From: Pseudoduganella buxea | GTDB lineage: Bacteria; Pseudomonadota; Gammaproteobacteria; Burkholderiales; Burkholderiaceae_D | Length of the DNA: 36,925 nucleotides | Direction of reading: 5' to 3' | Assembly (NCBI RefSeq): GCF_009720835.1 | Contig: NZ_WNKZ01000065.1 | Location: 1 to 36,925 of the forward strand | Shown: positions 15,615 through 23,098 of the stretch, piece after piece | Position numbering within the stretch: position 1 is the first letter of the stretch | Layout of the letters: every line of letters begins with the position of its first letter | Translations under genes and position numbers: made by a program | Notes under the pieces: generated by a model | Seen by the model: only the letters and a program-made list of their open reading frames with translations | What the model was told of the DNA's origin: nothing | Database searches by the model: none

Positions 15615-16793
15615 ATGGCTAGGCGGTTTATTCTGGGACTAATTGCTTGTCTATACGTTGTCGGCAGTGCTCTAGCGGATGAGGATTTCGGCGATGGATG
15701 GCTTCGTCTAAACCGCGCAAAAATCTTGGAACTATTTGGAGAAAGGGAGGCAGACAGTAGAACGAAGGATTATGTAGGTTTAAATGGAAATGCCATTCAG
15801 TTTGGAAGAGCTTTGTTTTTTGACGCGCGCCTCTCTCGCTCTGGAAATCTCAGTTGCGCGTCGTGCCACAAGCCTGAGCGATTTTGGACTGACGGTCTCC
15901 AACGAGCCTTAGGGCCGAGTTCTTTGAACACGCCCACATTGGTTGGGGTGCATCGGCTTAAATGGCTTTTTTGGGATGGCCGTGTTATTGGTTTAGCTCA
16001 TCAGGCTACTCATCCGATGAACAACCCAGAAGAGTTGGATGGGGATCCGCTCTACCTCATGGGTTTATTTGCCCGGACTGGTGAATACCGATCTCGCTAC
16101 ATTACACAATTCGGCGAACTTCCGATTGAATGCCAAAATAAATTGGGTGAGGAATGTCAAGTCAAATTGGCGGAGTTTCAGCTAAACGTCGCGAAAATTT
16201 TGGGTGCCTTCGTTGCGTCAATACCGTCCCCGCAAACACCTTTTGATGAGTTTCAACGTCAGCTGGCACAGGGCGTAAAGCCTTCTAACTTTACCGCACA
16301 GAACCTTCGGGGGCTTCAGATTTTTCTCGAGCGGGGTCGATGTGCGACTTGTCATTGGGGACCAGATTTCACGGACGGGCAATTTCATAACGTTTTAGTC
16401 CCGGAGCCGGGGACTGCCGGCGTATTCTCCGCTGGTCGTTTAGCGGCAATAAATGAGGCTATAAGAACAGTGAAACAGTACAGACAACCATCAAAGTTCA
16501 GCGAATACGCAAAAAGTGAAATTTCGAGACTTAAAGTAGATAGTTCGATGTTCGGGGCATTTAAGACTCCAACTCTTCGTGGATTAACTTGTACGGCACC
16601 ATATATGCATAATGGGCGCTACTCGACATTAGAAGATGTTGTGGAGCATTATTCTAGCTTCACAGGAATCCTTCGTCCTGAGCACCATAATGATCCGCTT
16701 GTCGAGCCCAGGCAGTTTTCCGACATAGATAAGAAAGATTTAGTTTCGTTTCTGAAAACATTATCGGCTTTGGGGCCGGACTGCAACAACTGA
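15615..16793 (+). CDS. MauG/CcpA-type di-heme cytochrome c peroxidase
   Basis: A 392-residue exported protein: signal peptide MARRFILGLIACLYVVGSALA, first c-heme site CASCH at 81-85, second CATCH at 243-247, and the family motif TAPYMHNGRYSTLEDVVEHY supplying the conserved C-terminal region. NTPTLVGV and KTPTLRGL are further peroxidase/MauG blocks. Such enzymes reduce hydrogen peroxide or use it to oxidise tryptophan or tyrosine residues of partner proteins in the periplasm. AGAGG precedes the ATG. The partner encoded immediately upstream has NHL and YtkA-like domains, so enzyme and substrate or electron donor may be paired, as in MauG/preMADH or MbnH/MbnP. That pairing is inference; the di-heme fold is secure. 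Confidence 0.9.
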   Translation: MARRFILGLIACLYVVGSALADEDFGDGWLRLNRAKILELFGEREADSRTKDYVGLNGNAIQFGRALFFDARLSRSGNLSCASCHKPERFWTDGLQRALGPSSLNTPTLVGVHRLKWLFWDGRVIGLAHQATHPMNNPEELDGDPLYLMGLFARTGEYRSRYITQFGELPIECQNKLGEECQVKLAEFQLNVAKILGAFVASIPSPQTPFDEFQRQLAQGVKPSNFTAQNLRGLQIFLERGRCATCHWGPDFTDGQFHNVLVPEPGTAGVFSAGRLAAINEAIRTVKQYRQPSKFSEYAKSEISRLKVDSSMFGAFKTPTLRGLTCTAPYMHNGRYSTLEDVVEHYSSFTGILRPEHHNDPLVEPRQFSDIDKKDLVSFLKTLSALGPDCNN

Positions 16794-17363
16794 TAACCAA
16801 GTTGTGTACACATTTGCGACGATCCGAGAGTTGTGATCGGACTTTGAAAAGCGCGTAGTTTTGACTTTTACTAGCGCTTCACCCGAGCAGCCGCAGCCAT
16901 TGCAAGGGTCACTGTGGCGCGCCATTCCCTTCCTATTGACGCCTTTGCAGAGCTTGCCCATCAGAGACGGCATGGCGGGACCCTCCGCCGACATCGGACG
17001 GTGAGCTTGTCATCGGCCATTGGACTGGGCGTGCTGTCGATGCTATCGAAATCGATGCCGATACCAAGGCTGGGTTGAACATTTTTGGTCAGTGCAAATG
17101 CTAGTTCGTGGCGATGGGCTGCAGGTCCGCGCGGATAAATCCAGGTTCCTTTGCAGCTAATGCCGGTTTGCTGGGCCCGTCAGTTGAGTTATTCATTATT
17201 GAGAATAGGCTGGAATGCTGGTCGGGGCCGTTGCATGCAGGTCACTACATCTGCGATGTTCGCCCGCTTCCAGGCCCTTCGATGTAGTTCTTGGAAATCA
17301 TCGTTACCCAAGCCTTGTTCCTCACGGGCCAGGGGTCAGTACAACACTGTCATCTCAAGGAGT

Positions 17364-17446
17364 AAGCCTGCTCGTGGCTGGCGCGGGTGCAGCGGGGGCT
17401 TGCCACCCAAGCAAAATCTTGAGGGAGCAGGCTTCGCTACGCCTGC
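17364..17446. repeat. Nested inverted-repeat cluster
   Basis: AAGCCTGCTC (17364-17373) pairs with GAGCAGGCTT (17425-17434). The adjacent GTGGC (17374-17378) pairs with GCCAC (17402-17406). GCAGGC (17427-17432) can alternatively pair with GCCTGC (17441-17446). The result is a branched structure with two competing folds, near the broken end of the recombinase remnant. It could be an element terminus or an attachment site. Confidence 0.45.
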
Positions 17447-17478
17447 AACCCCATTTCCATCTTAGCCCCACTCCTGTG

Positions 17479-17499
17479 GGTAATATTATAAATATTACC
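17479..17499. repeat. Perfect 9-bp inverted repeat
   Basis: GGTAATATT and AATATTACC are separated by ATA, in an AT-rich patch at the distal end of recombinase remnant 2. There is no U-tract on either side. It is a possible protein-binding site or element end. Confidence 0.5.
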
Positions 17500-17509
17500 T
17501 AGCGAGATG

Positions 17510-18196
17510 TTATTTTTGAACGATCCAAAAAGAGCCTCGCGGCCCGATAAGCTGTTTTACACCCCTATTTATGATACTCACTGTACTAGCAAATAGCTCG
17601 GCATGCCCAAGCAGCAGCTGGACCGTCTCAATGGGCTGCCCTTGGGCCACCAGGCGCGAAGCCATAGTGCGCCTCCCGCTATGCGACGATCCGCCGCGTA
17701 TGCCGGCATCGCGGTAAAGCTTCGTGACGTGAGATTGCAGGCTATCGCATGCCAGGTACTCGACTGGCTCCCCAGCCCAGCTCACGCGCCGCTCCGCGTT
17801 CAGGTGGAACTTGTAGCCCTTGTGCGTCAGGATGAGCTTACTGGCTGGCTCCAGGCCTCGGTAGCGGCTTGGTTCACCAGTGGTGCGCAGGCCGCGAGCT
17901 GCGCGATAGCCCAGGTATCAGTCCAACGCGTCGATGGCCTTGCCGTGTGTCAGGTAGACGCAGCGCTGCCGGCATCCTTTCGTGATCGCGGCGCGCAGGC
18001 TGATTTCGTCGCGCAGGGCGCCAGACGGGAACAGCACGTCCTGCACCTCGATTTGTGCGATTTCGGTCACGCGCATGCCGGCTGTCAGGCCCAGCAGCAG
18101 AACTAGGCCGTCCCGCTCGGGATGCCTGCTCGTGGCCGCCGTGACGCGGAGAAGGTGACGTATCTGCCCCGGTTGGAGCGTGGTGGCTTGGGCCAT
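17510..18196 (-). pseudogene. Tyrosine recombinase, remnant 2 (premature stop and replaced C-terminus)
   Basis: Start at 18196 (MAQATTLQPGQIRHLLRV) with AGAGG six bases upstream. The frame shows GLTAGMRVTEIAQIEVQDV (catalytic Arg), ITKGCRQRCVYLTH, an in-frame TGA after AIDALD (17918-17920, a one-base change from CGA), then YRGLEPASKLILTHKG, SSHSGRRTMASRL (HxxR-type block) and QLLLGHAEL. After 17597 the homology ends and unrelated residues follow to a stop at 17510, so the active-site tyrosine is missing. It resembles integrases common on betaproteobacterial plasmids and islands. It shares its break point with the fragment at 10848-10917, so the two flank the IS5/IS2/NHL/MauG segment as direct repeats. 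Confidence 0.8.
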
Positions 18197-18462
18197 GTGG
18201 ACCTCTGAATAGGATGAATCGGAAACGGATTCAGAGGGAAAGCCGCGCAGGCTCTTTTTCGAGCATAACACGGCCTGTTTCCTGGCGTTCTCGGAAAAGC
18301 CGGTATGCCATTGCCTGGTGTACTGTCCTGCCGCGCGGCTGCATAGGCTTTTAGGAAAACTGGCAGACAGTTCGGTGTACGTCAAAATTTCCCGTACGCA
18401 ATTTCAACCGTCTTTTAGCTCAACAGTATGGGAATTTTCGCAATCGTGCAGTTTGTCCGACG

Positions 18463-18492
18463 TATCCCACTTAATACCTGCTAAGTGGGATA
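18463..18492. other. Putative tyrosine-recombinase core site (11-8-11 inverted repeat)
   Basis: TATCCCACTTA (18463-18473) and TAAGTGGGATA (18482-18492) are perfect 11-bp inverted arms around an asymmetric 8-base centre (ATACCTGC). This geometry matches recombinase core sites such as lox (13-8-13) and dif (11-6-11). It lies 130 bases before a coiled-coil gene and its overlapping tyrosine recombinase gene, whose product is the likely user. Confidence 0.6.
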
Positions 18493-18503
18493 GGTAAAAC
18501 CAC

Positions 18504-18530
18504 CGGTACGTTTATTGCGTTACCGTACCG
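18504..18530. repeat. Accessory inverted repeat next to the core site
   Basis: CGGTACG (18504-18510) and CGTACCG (18524-18530) face each other across 13 bases. It sits 11 bases after the core-like site and could bind the accessory protein or serve as an operator. CGCAAT-type words recur nearby (about 18396, 18439 and inverted at 18514). Confidence 0.4.
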
Positions 18531-18623
18531 CTTTCTATACCAGTTTTCGCGGCACCTTGGTATGCTCGGTCAGTCCGAAGCTGGCCACGCTGGCCAGGCC
18601 GACCACCTTGCTGACCGCTCCCG

Positions 18624-19496
18624 ATGCCCTCCTCTGCCCCCGCTTCCGCGCCACCACGCCTCGCCAGTCGCCCTGGGCGGCCCCGCCTCGCCCTGCGCGA
18701 CGACGAGGCACGCGTGTTGGTCCGCCAGCTCGATGCCATCATCGCCAAGCACGCTGGCGAGCCTGGACGCCACCGCGCGTTCGTGCACGACTTCATCCGT
18801 GCAGTGCATCACGCCACCGGCCAACTCTACAGCGCGGCGTCGTACCGTAAGCTGCTGCAGGCCTATGCCCCGGGCCGAACACCGGCAACGGCGACAATTG
18901 AGTCCGAAAAGCATTTGCTGGTCGCCGAGTTAAAACGGCGGTCGCCGGCACCGGCATCGGCCGTAGAGGGACCGTGGCTTGCGCCACCGGGGCCGACACG
19001 TGACGCGGGCCAGGACCTGGCCCTGCAGCAGATCGTAACGCTGCAACACCATGTCATCACCTTGGTTAAGCAGCTCGCGCAAGCGCCGGCGGCGCCGGAT
19101 CTCGCATCCGGACTGCGGGCGCACAACGGCTACCTGCGCGAGCGGCTGGCCAGCACCGAAACGGCGCTGGCCGCGGCCCAGACTGCAGCGGCGGCGATGG
19201 CGGCACAATGCCAGGAAATGGCCGGGCTGGCGGCGGAGCGTGCGCGCCAGGTCGACGCGCTGCAGGGCATGCTGGCGACCCACACGGCGGCGCTCTCGGT
19301 TCTGAGCACCGAACTGACCGGTGCCCAGCGTTTCATGATGATGCAGGTTGACGGGGTGCGGGGCGAGACCCGGGCGGTCCGCGAGCTGTGCGAGCAGCTG
19401 AAGGCGCAACTGAAGGAGAAGGAGGCGCAGGTGGACATGTACCGGCAGATGGTGCTGAGCCGCGGGGCCGGCGCGGGCGGAAACGGCCTGCGATGA
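18624..19496 (+). CDS. Coiled-coil DNA-binding-type accessory protein of a recombinase module
   Basis: A 290-residue protein. The N-terminal 25 residues are a low-complexity P/A/R tail. Residues about 30-105 look like a helical DNA-binding domain (HRAFVHDFIRAVHHATG, SAASYRKLLQAYAPGR). Residues about 165-285 form a long coiled coil (RLASTETALAAAQTAAAAMA, CEQLKAQLKEKEAQVDMYRQ). The layout recalls KfrA and the cointegrate-resolution protein TnpT, but I see no specific family signature. Its stop overlaps the recombinase ATG by four bases (ATGA), so translation is coupled. No clear ribosome site precedes the ATG at 18624, so the start may lie elsewhere. A core-like site and an inverted repeat sit immediately upstream. 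Confidence 0.75.
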   Translation: MPSSAPASAPPRLASRPGRPRLALRDDEARVLVRQLDAIIAKHAGEPGRHRAFVHDFIRAVHHATGQLYSAASYRKLLQAYAPGRTPATATIESEKHLLVAELKRRSPAPASAVEGPWLAPPGPTRDAGQDLALQQIVTLQHHVITLVKQLAQAPAAPDLASGLRAHNGYLRERLASTETALAAAQTAAAAMAAQCQEMAGLAAERARQVDALQGMLATHTAALSVLSTELTGAQRFMMMQVDGVRGETRAVRELCEQLKAQLKEKEAQVDMYRQMVLSRGAGAGGNGLR

Positions 19497-20749
19497 ACGA
19501 CGACGCGTCCCGCCCCGCGCCGAACGGGCACCTGGTGGCCGCGCCATCATCGCAGCATATCCTGGGCGCGGTGGCCGACGACTGGGCCGCGGTCGATGTT
19601 TGGCTGGCGGCGGTTGCCAGCAACAGCCGGCGCCGTAGCAATTCGGATGACACCGTCAGTACGTACCGCTACCATGTGGCGAAGGTGCGCTGGTACTGCG
19701 AGCACGTACTCGGCCGCACTCTGTCGGCCTGGGATGCACAGGACGTGCTGTGCTTCGAGGCCTTTTTGGCCGACCTGCCACTACGCGCCCTCTGCCCCGC
19801 CGGCGCCAAGGCCACGCAATCGGGCTACACGCCGTTCCGGCGCCGGCCCGGGGTCAGCAGCCAGGCCGATATCCTGCGCTGCCTGCGGGCCCTATTTGGT
19901 GCCCTGCACGGTGCCGGCTACCTGCGAACCAACCCGATGAGCCTCATGAAGGTCGGCAAGGGCCGGCGCTTAGACAAAACCCGGGCCATCGACGACGACT
20001 TGTTCGAGCGGGTATTGCAGGTGATGGACCGCGCACCGCGCACCAGCCAACGAGCGCACCAGCTGCATGCGCGCGACCGCTTCATTTTGGTCTGCCTGCG
20101 CGAAACCGGTGTGCGCGCCTCGGAGCTGGTGGGCGCGCGCATGCGCGCGATCGCGCCGCTGACCGATCCGAAGACGGGCACCAGTTACTGGGTGCTGCAG
20201 GTCGACGCGGCCACGGCCAAGGGCGGCCAGGGCCGCGTTGTTCCAGTGAGCACGGCCTTGATGGATGCCCTGGTCGACTACCGGTGCGCCTTCGGCCTTC
20301 CGGCGCTGCCCGGCGCCGGCGACCGCCACTACGGCCTGATCCTGTCGGTTCGGACGCAGCAGATCGAGGACGGCATGGCCATCAAGACCGCGGTGGACCG
20401 GCGCTATTTTGGCCAGTGGCGGGACGTCGGCACGCGCTATGGGCTGCACGATATCGTCAAGGGGCGCTTACAAGCGGCCGTTACCGTGTTGCGCGAGACC
20501 GGCGACGACGCGGGCGCCGACCGGCTCGCACGGGCTTCGACCCACTGGCTGCGGCACACCTTTGCCCTGCGCGCGCTGCTGGGCGGACAGGATCTCCGCA
20601 CGGTCGCCACCGCGCTGGGACACGCCAGCGTCAGCACGACGATGCTGTACACCGAGCAGGAAGCACTCGACCAGATAAACAGCTGGGAACGCAACCAGCC
20701 CGGGCGCCTGGCGCGCGTGGACAATGCCGCGGGCAACGCTGTCCTGTAG
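19493..20749 (+). CDS. Complete tyrosine recombinase of the 18.4-20.7 kb module
   Basis: A 418-residue site-specific recombinase. The chosen ATG (19493) overlaps the stop of the coiled-coil gene. Catalytic residues are all visible: Arg208 in ETGVRASEL, HWLR (His351, Arg354), GHAS (His377) and Tyr386 in STTMLYT. An N-terminal SAM-like core-binding domain (residues about 50-155, DTVSTYRYHVAKVRWYC) precedes. Composition is very GC-rich like the upstream partner and unlike the flanking AT-rich unit. It probably acts on the 18463-18492 site, either integrating or resolving its own replicon or island. It is unrelated in detail to GmtY and to the two recombinase remnants. Confidence 0.9.
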   Translation: MNDDASRPAPNGHLVAAPSSQHILGAVADDWAAVDVWLAAVASNSRRRSNSDDTVSTYRYHVAKVRWYCEHVLGRTLSAWDAQDVLCFEAFLADLPLRALCPAGAKATQSGYTPFRRRPGVSSQADILRCLRALFGALHGAGYLRTNPMSLMKVGKGRRLDKTRAIDDDLFERVLQVMDRAPRTSQRAHQLHARDRFILVCLRETGVRASELVGARMRAIAPLTDPKTGTSYWVLQVDAATAKGGQGRVVPVSTALMDALVDYRCAFGLPALPGAGDRHYGLILSVRTQQIEDGMAIKTAVDRRYFGQWRDVGTRYGLHDIVKGRLQAAVTVLRETGDDAGADRLARASTHWLRHTFALRALLGGQDLRTVATALGHASVSTTMLYTEQEALDQINSWERNQPGRLARVDNAAGNAVL

Positions 20750-21012
20750 GACAGGTGGTTTGCCCGATCGAGCATGGTCCACCCGCTGCACGGCGCGCTG
20801 AGGACGTTCGCTCGCCTTCAGCTGACGCCTCAGCGCGCAACCCTTGGGGAGGTGGCCTTGCGGATGCCAAGGTCTGCGACCGCAGTGCGCGGTTCTGTTC
20901 CGCTTTGACCCGGCCATCGGTCGCCCGCTGCGAGTAGCGGCTCGGCCACAACGACGCCCGTTCCCGCGCTCTACAACGTAGAATGGAGAGCCCAATAACC
21001 ATCGGAGGAACC

Positions 21013-21273
21013 ATGCGAGGCGGACTGTTGGTAGGAGCAATTCTGGCCGTGCTGTACGTCGGCGATGCCATTTATCCCCAGTGGTCGTACGAGTGCGGCA
21101 CCACCGAAATCGTGCCGGGAATACGAACCGCCCCGGCCACGCCGGAGGACGTGCAAAACCACCAGCGCGTTGCCAATCCAGAGCGGCCGCCCGGTTGCAC
21201 CCTGGCTGCACACAACAAGCTGAGGAATTTGTACGACTGGGCCACCGACGCAAACCAGCATAGCCGCCGATGA
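21013..21273 (+). CDS. Small exported or membrane-anchored hypothetical protein
   Basis: An 86-residue protein with an excellent ribosome site (GGAGGAACC before the ATG). Residues 1-19 (MRGGLLVGAILAVLYVGDA) form a signal anchor or signal peptide; the rest is polar, with two cysteines (about residues 28 and 62) that could form a disulfide. Family not recognised. It follows the recombinase gene after 263 bases without a recognisable gene. A short CTAC/GTAG pair at about 20970 precedes it and may be part of the promoter. Confidence 0.65.
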   Translation: MRGGLLVGAILAVLYVGDAIYPQWSYECGTTEIVPGIRTAPATPEDVQNHQRVANPERPPGCTLAAHNKLRNLYDWATDANQHSRR

Positions 21274-21470
21274 AGCCGCAGGGCAGCTAGCAGGCTTGGC
21301 GGCTCTCGGGCGTATCGACTCGACGGATGCGCTGTCGCGGGGCCGCTTGCCCTGACGACGTGCGCAAGCGCCCTCGTGGACGAGCAGAAAACTAAATCAT
21401 CGCCGGATCACGCGCTGGGCTAGTTCTGGCGCTGTACGGATAAAAGAAAGCGGTCAACAGGTCGCTTTTC

Positions 21471-21716
21471 TTACCCAGGTTCACCCTTCCTGGAAAGGGA
21501 AAATTCGGGGATGTCGATCGACGACGGGCCGAGCACTGCTGCACGGCGGTCACGACTGATGGGTTTGCCAGCCAGCGTGACTCGGATACGCCCTTGCGTC
21601 GGCGTCACTTCTCCAGCGCTTATCGCGCCCACCGACGCAGCCTTGGGACGACGAGCTTCAGCGGCCAACTTGTAAGCACCGCTTTGGTTAATTTGCATTT
21701 CTTTTACAGCGGTCAT
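21471..21716 (-). CDS. Hypothetical protein, second gene of a two-gene minus-strand operon
   Basis: An 81-residue protein (MTAVKEMQINQSGAYKLAAEA...). GGAG lies nine bases before the ATG, and the ATG overlaps the stop of the upstream 56-residue zinc-ribbon gene (ATGA), which supports both. The C-terminal half reads RIRVTLAGKPISRDRRAAVLG, possibly a small beta-barrel or DNA-binding element; no family recognised. The operon is the only minus-strand pair in this part of the right segment. Confidence 0.6.
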   Translation of the reverse strand: MTAVKEMQINQSGAYKLAAEARRPKAASVGAISAGEVTPTQGRIRVTLAGKPISRDRRAAVLGPSSIDIPEFSLSRKGEPG

Positions 21717-21883
21717 AGTCGGATCTCCGGCACGGGCAGCACCTCATACGGTCGTTGGCAATAGTGACACCGCCGTAGTGGAGTTCGGGACCGTATAACG
21801 ATGAGGTGCATCCCGATCTTTCGCTCTTCACCAGAAACTACAACACCTTGAAGTTTTCGGCAACCGATGCAAAACTGTTTCAT
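21713..21883 (-). CDS. 56-residue zinc-ribbon protein
   Basis: A short frame starting MKQFCIGCRKLQG and containing a second knuckle RRCHYCQRPYEVL: two CxxC pairs about 31 residues apart, the hallmark of a zinc ribbon. An in-frame TGA lies just upstream, so the ATG at 21883 is the only possible start. AAGGG touches the ATG, an unusually short spacing, and the preceding 21-base palindrome covers this region. The stop overlaps the next gene's ATG. A role as a small regulator is inferred from fold and operator-like palindrome only. Confidence 0.6.
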   Translation of the reverse strand: MKQFCIGCRKLQGVVVSGEERKIGMHLIVIRSRTPLRRCHYCQRPYEVLPVPEIRL

Positions 21884-21914
21884 CCCTTGTGAGTATCGTA
21901 CTCACAACGTTCGG
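21845..21914. repeat. Hairpin-bearing repeat, copy C
   Basis: Shares with 28287-28428 and 33768-33905 the order: ACCTTG, a (T)AAAA(C/T) patch, GTGAG-N-ATCG-NN-CTCRC, then (T)TCGG. This copy also contains the start of the zinc-ribbon gene on the minus strand. Resemblance was judged by eye. Confidence 0.5.
21887..21907. promoter_or_regulatory. Palindromic operator/hairpin before the zinc-ribbon gene
   Basis: TTGTGAGTA and TACTCACAA are perfect 9-bp arms around TCG. The palindrome ends three bases from the start codon at 21883, so it could be a repressor site or an RNA hairpin controlling translation. A GTGAG/CTCRC hairpin with an ATCG loop core is preserved in two diverged copies elsewhere. 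Confidence 0.55.
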
Positions 21915-22394
21915 CGCTCCCGCCATCATGGCTCGGCACCGGGCACCGTCGTGCAATACATGGCGGCGTAGCGCTCGAAGCGCGCTCTCGCAGCGTTCAT
22001 TCGAACCCATCACGATGCTGACAAACGTGGCCGCACAATCAGCAACTTCGCAGAACGCAAAGTTCGCTCCCGACACTTTGCACCGAACGCTCCCCTATCT
22101 ACTCGCTCATTTCGCCCTGCACCGCAGGCGGCCTTGAGGCATTTGCCACGGATCAAGTCTGCGCCGTAAGGAGGCGTTGCGTAAATCGGAAGCGGCAATA
22201 CCCCGCGTCCACTCAGGACGTTGGATTTCAAGTATTGAACACCATGCCTTCGCGGCATGACATACCACTCACGAGGTGGTCCGCGATTACTACGCCATCT
22301 CGGGAGCAACAAACTTTTATCAATTTTAATCTCAGCTTCAAAAGGACGGAATTATTTTTTGGGATGGAACCAATCTAGCTAACGGGGAAAATAC
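21908..22394. other. Gene-free stretch upstream of the 22395 gene
   Basis: 487 bases without a supportable gene. It contains a CATGCC/GGCATG hairpin with a TTCGC loop near 22250 and an ACCAC/GTGGT pair near 22270, then an AT-rich patch (22315-22360) likely to hold the promoter of the next gene. Confidence 0.4.
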
Positions 22395-22781
22395 ATGCAG
22401 CGCTCCTTGAAAACTATCGATACGATCATTAGCCATCAGGAAGGAACTGTGCTTGGGAAATCCGCGCCAGGATCGCGTTCAATTGCCGCAGTTCGCGTAC
22501 TAACTCAACGCCTAACACAGCTCAGCAACCCGAAACGACCGTGCGAATCGCTCGCACATGCGGAAGATACGCTCCGGCGTCATCGCGTCAAATTCGACCG
22601 TGTGTACAAAAATTCCGACGGCGGCGTTCTATATTACTTCAATTTAGGCGACGATCTTAACGTCGCCTATTGGCTGCCCGGCCGGGCAGTCGTGTTCAAT
22701 GCGACGGCAGACTGGTTGCCGTGCGTGGATGATACGCCACTTCACTTACGCCTTTCGATAAAAACTAATTCTGCGAAATAA
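22395..22781 (+). CDS. Small hypothetical protein, paralogue of the 33039 gene
   Basis: A 128-residue protein with GGGGA as ribosome site. Its central part (RPCESLAHAEDTLRRH, KFDRVYKNSDGG, LYYFN, NVAYWLPGRAVVF) matches the protein at 33039-33473 block by block (LPCETLADACDVLALH, TFDRIFRNAV, LHYFF, NVAVWVPGAPVLV), so both belong to one small family. The pattern suggests a compact alpha/beta domain; no known family recognised. A strong hairpin follows the stop, making it a single-gene transcription unit. Confidence 0.75.
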   Translation: MQRSLKTIDTIISHQEGTVLGKSAPGSRSIAAVRVLTQRLTQLSNPKRPCESLAHAEDTLRRHRVKFDRVYKNSDGGVLYYFNLGDDLNVAYWLPGRAVVFNATADWLPCVDDTPLHLRLSIKTNSAK

Positions 22782-22791
22782 ACCCTTTCCA

Positions 22792-22815
22792 TGGCGGCAC
22801 AATGCTGTGCCGCCA
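22792..22815 (+). terminator. Strong hairpin after the 22395 gene
   Basis: TGGCGGCACA and TGTGCCGCCA form a perfect 10-bp stem with a four-base loop (ATGC), starting 10 bases after the stop codon. There is no U-tract, so it may act as a terminator with another factor or as an mRNA 3' stabiliser. Confidence 0.6.
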
Positions 22816-23098
22816 GTGTGGCTTGTCGCCCCCCCAACCATAAGCATTGATCACACTTTTGCTTCATCGTTTCTCCTCAGAATTGCCCTCATAGGGCCAC
22901 AATTTCGACCCGTCTCGAGCGGCAAAGTTACTTGACCAACGAATATTGGGTGAGATACTTATATTAGCATAGCGGGAGGGGGTGGAGACGCCGAACGTTC
23001 GAGGATTTAATCCGCAGCAGTTGACTTTGTCGGACCACCTGCAATTACAGCCTGGTGCGTGCACACGTGCCGTGCACGCTCACCCATCGGAGACGATG

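Larger units (their letters stand above)
16794..17509. other. Gene-free stretch after the MauG-type gene
   Basis: 716 bases without a supportable gene. GC rises again relative to the preceding unit, so the foreign AT-rich block probably ends near 16800. The last 150 bases carry nested inverted repeats, listed separately. Confidence 0.5.

Noticed and set aside
18930..19550. A minus-strand frame of 206 codons opposite the coiled-coil gene.
   Set aside because: It is an antisense shadow in GC-rich DNA, with no ribosome site; the plus strand has ATGA coupling to the recombinase.
20739..20754. CTGTCCTGTAGGACAG fits the CTGT-N8-ACAG skeleton of a LexA box.
   Set aside because: The centre is GC-rich rather than AT-rich, the site overlaps the recombinase stop codon, and no gene starts close by.
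19750..20937. A 395-codon plus-strand frame overlapping the complete recombinase in another frame.
   Set aside because: It is a GC-rich shadow with low-complexity R/G/A composition; the other frame has all catalytic motifs.
22978..23020. A tRNA-like GTTCGAGGATTTAATCC stretch.
   Set aside because: No matching acceptor, D or anticodon arms could be formed around it.
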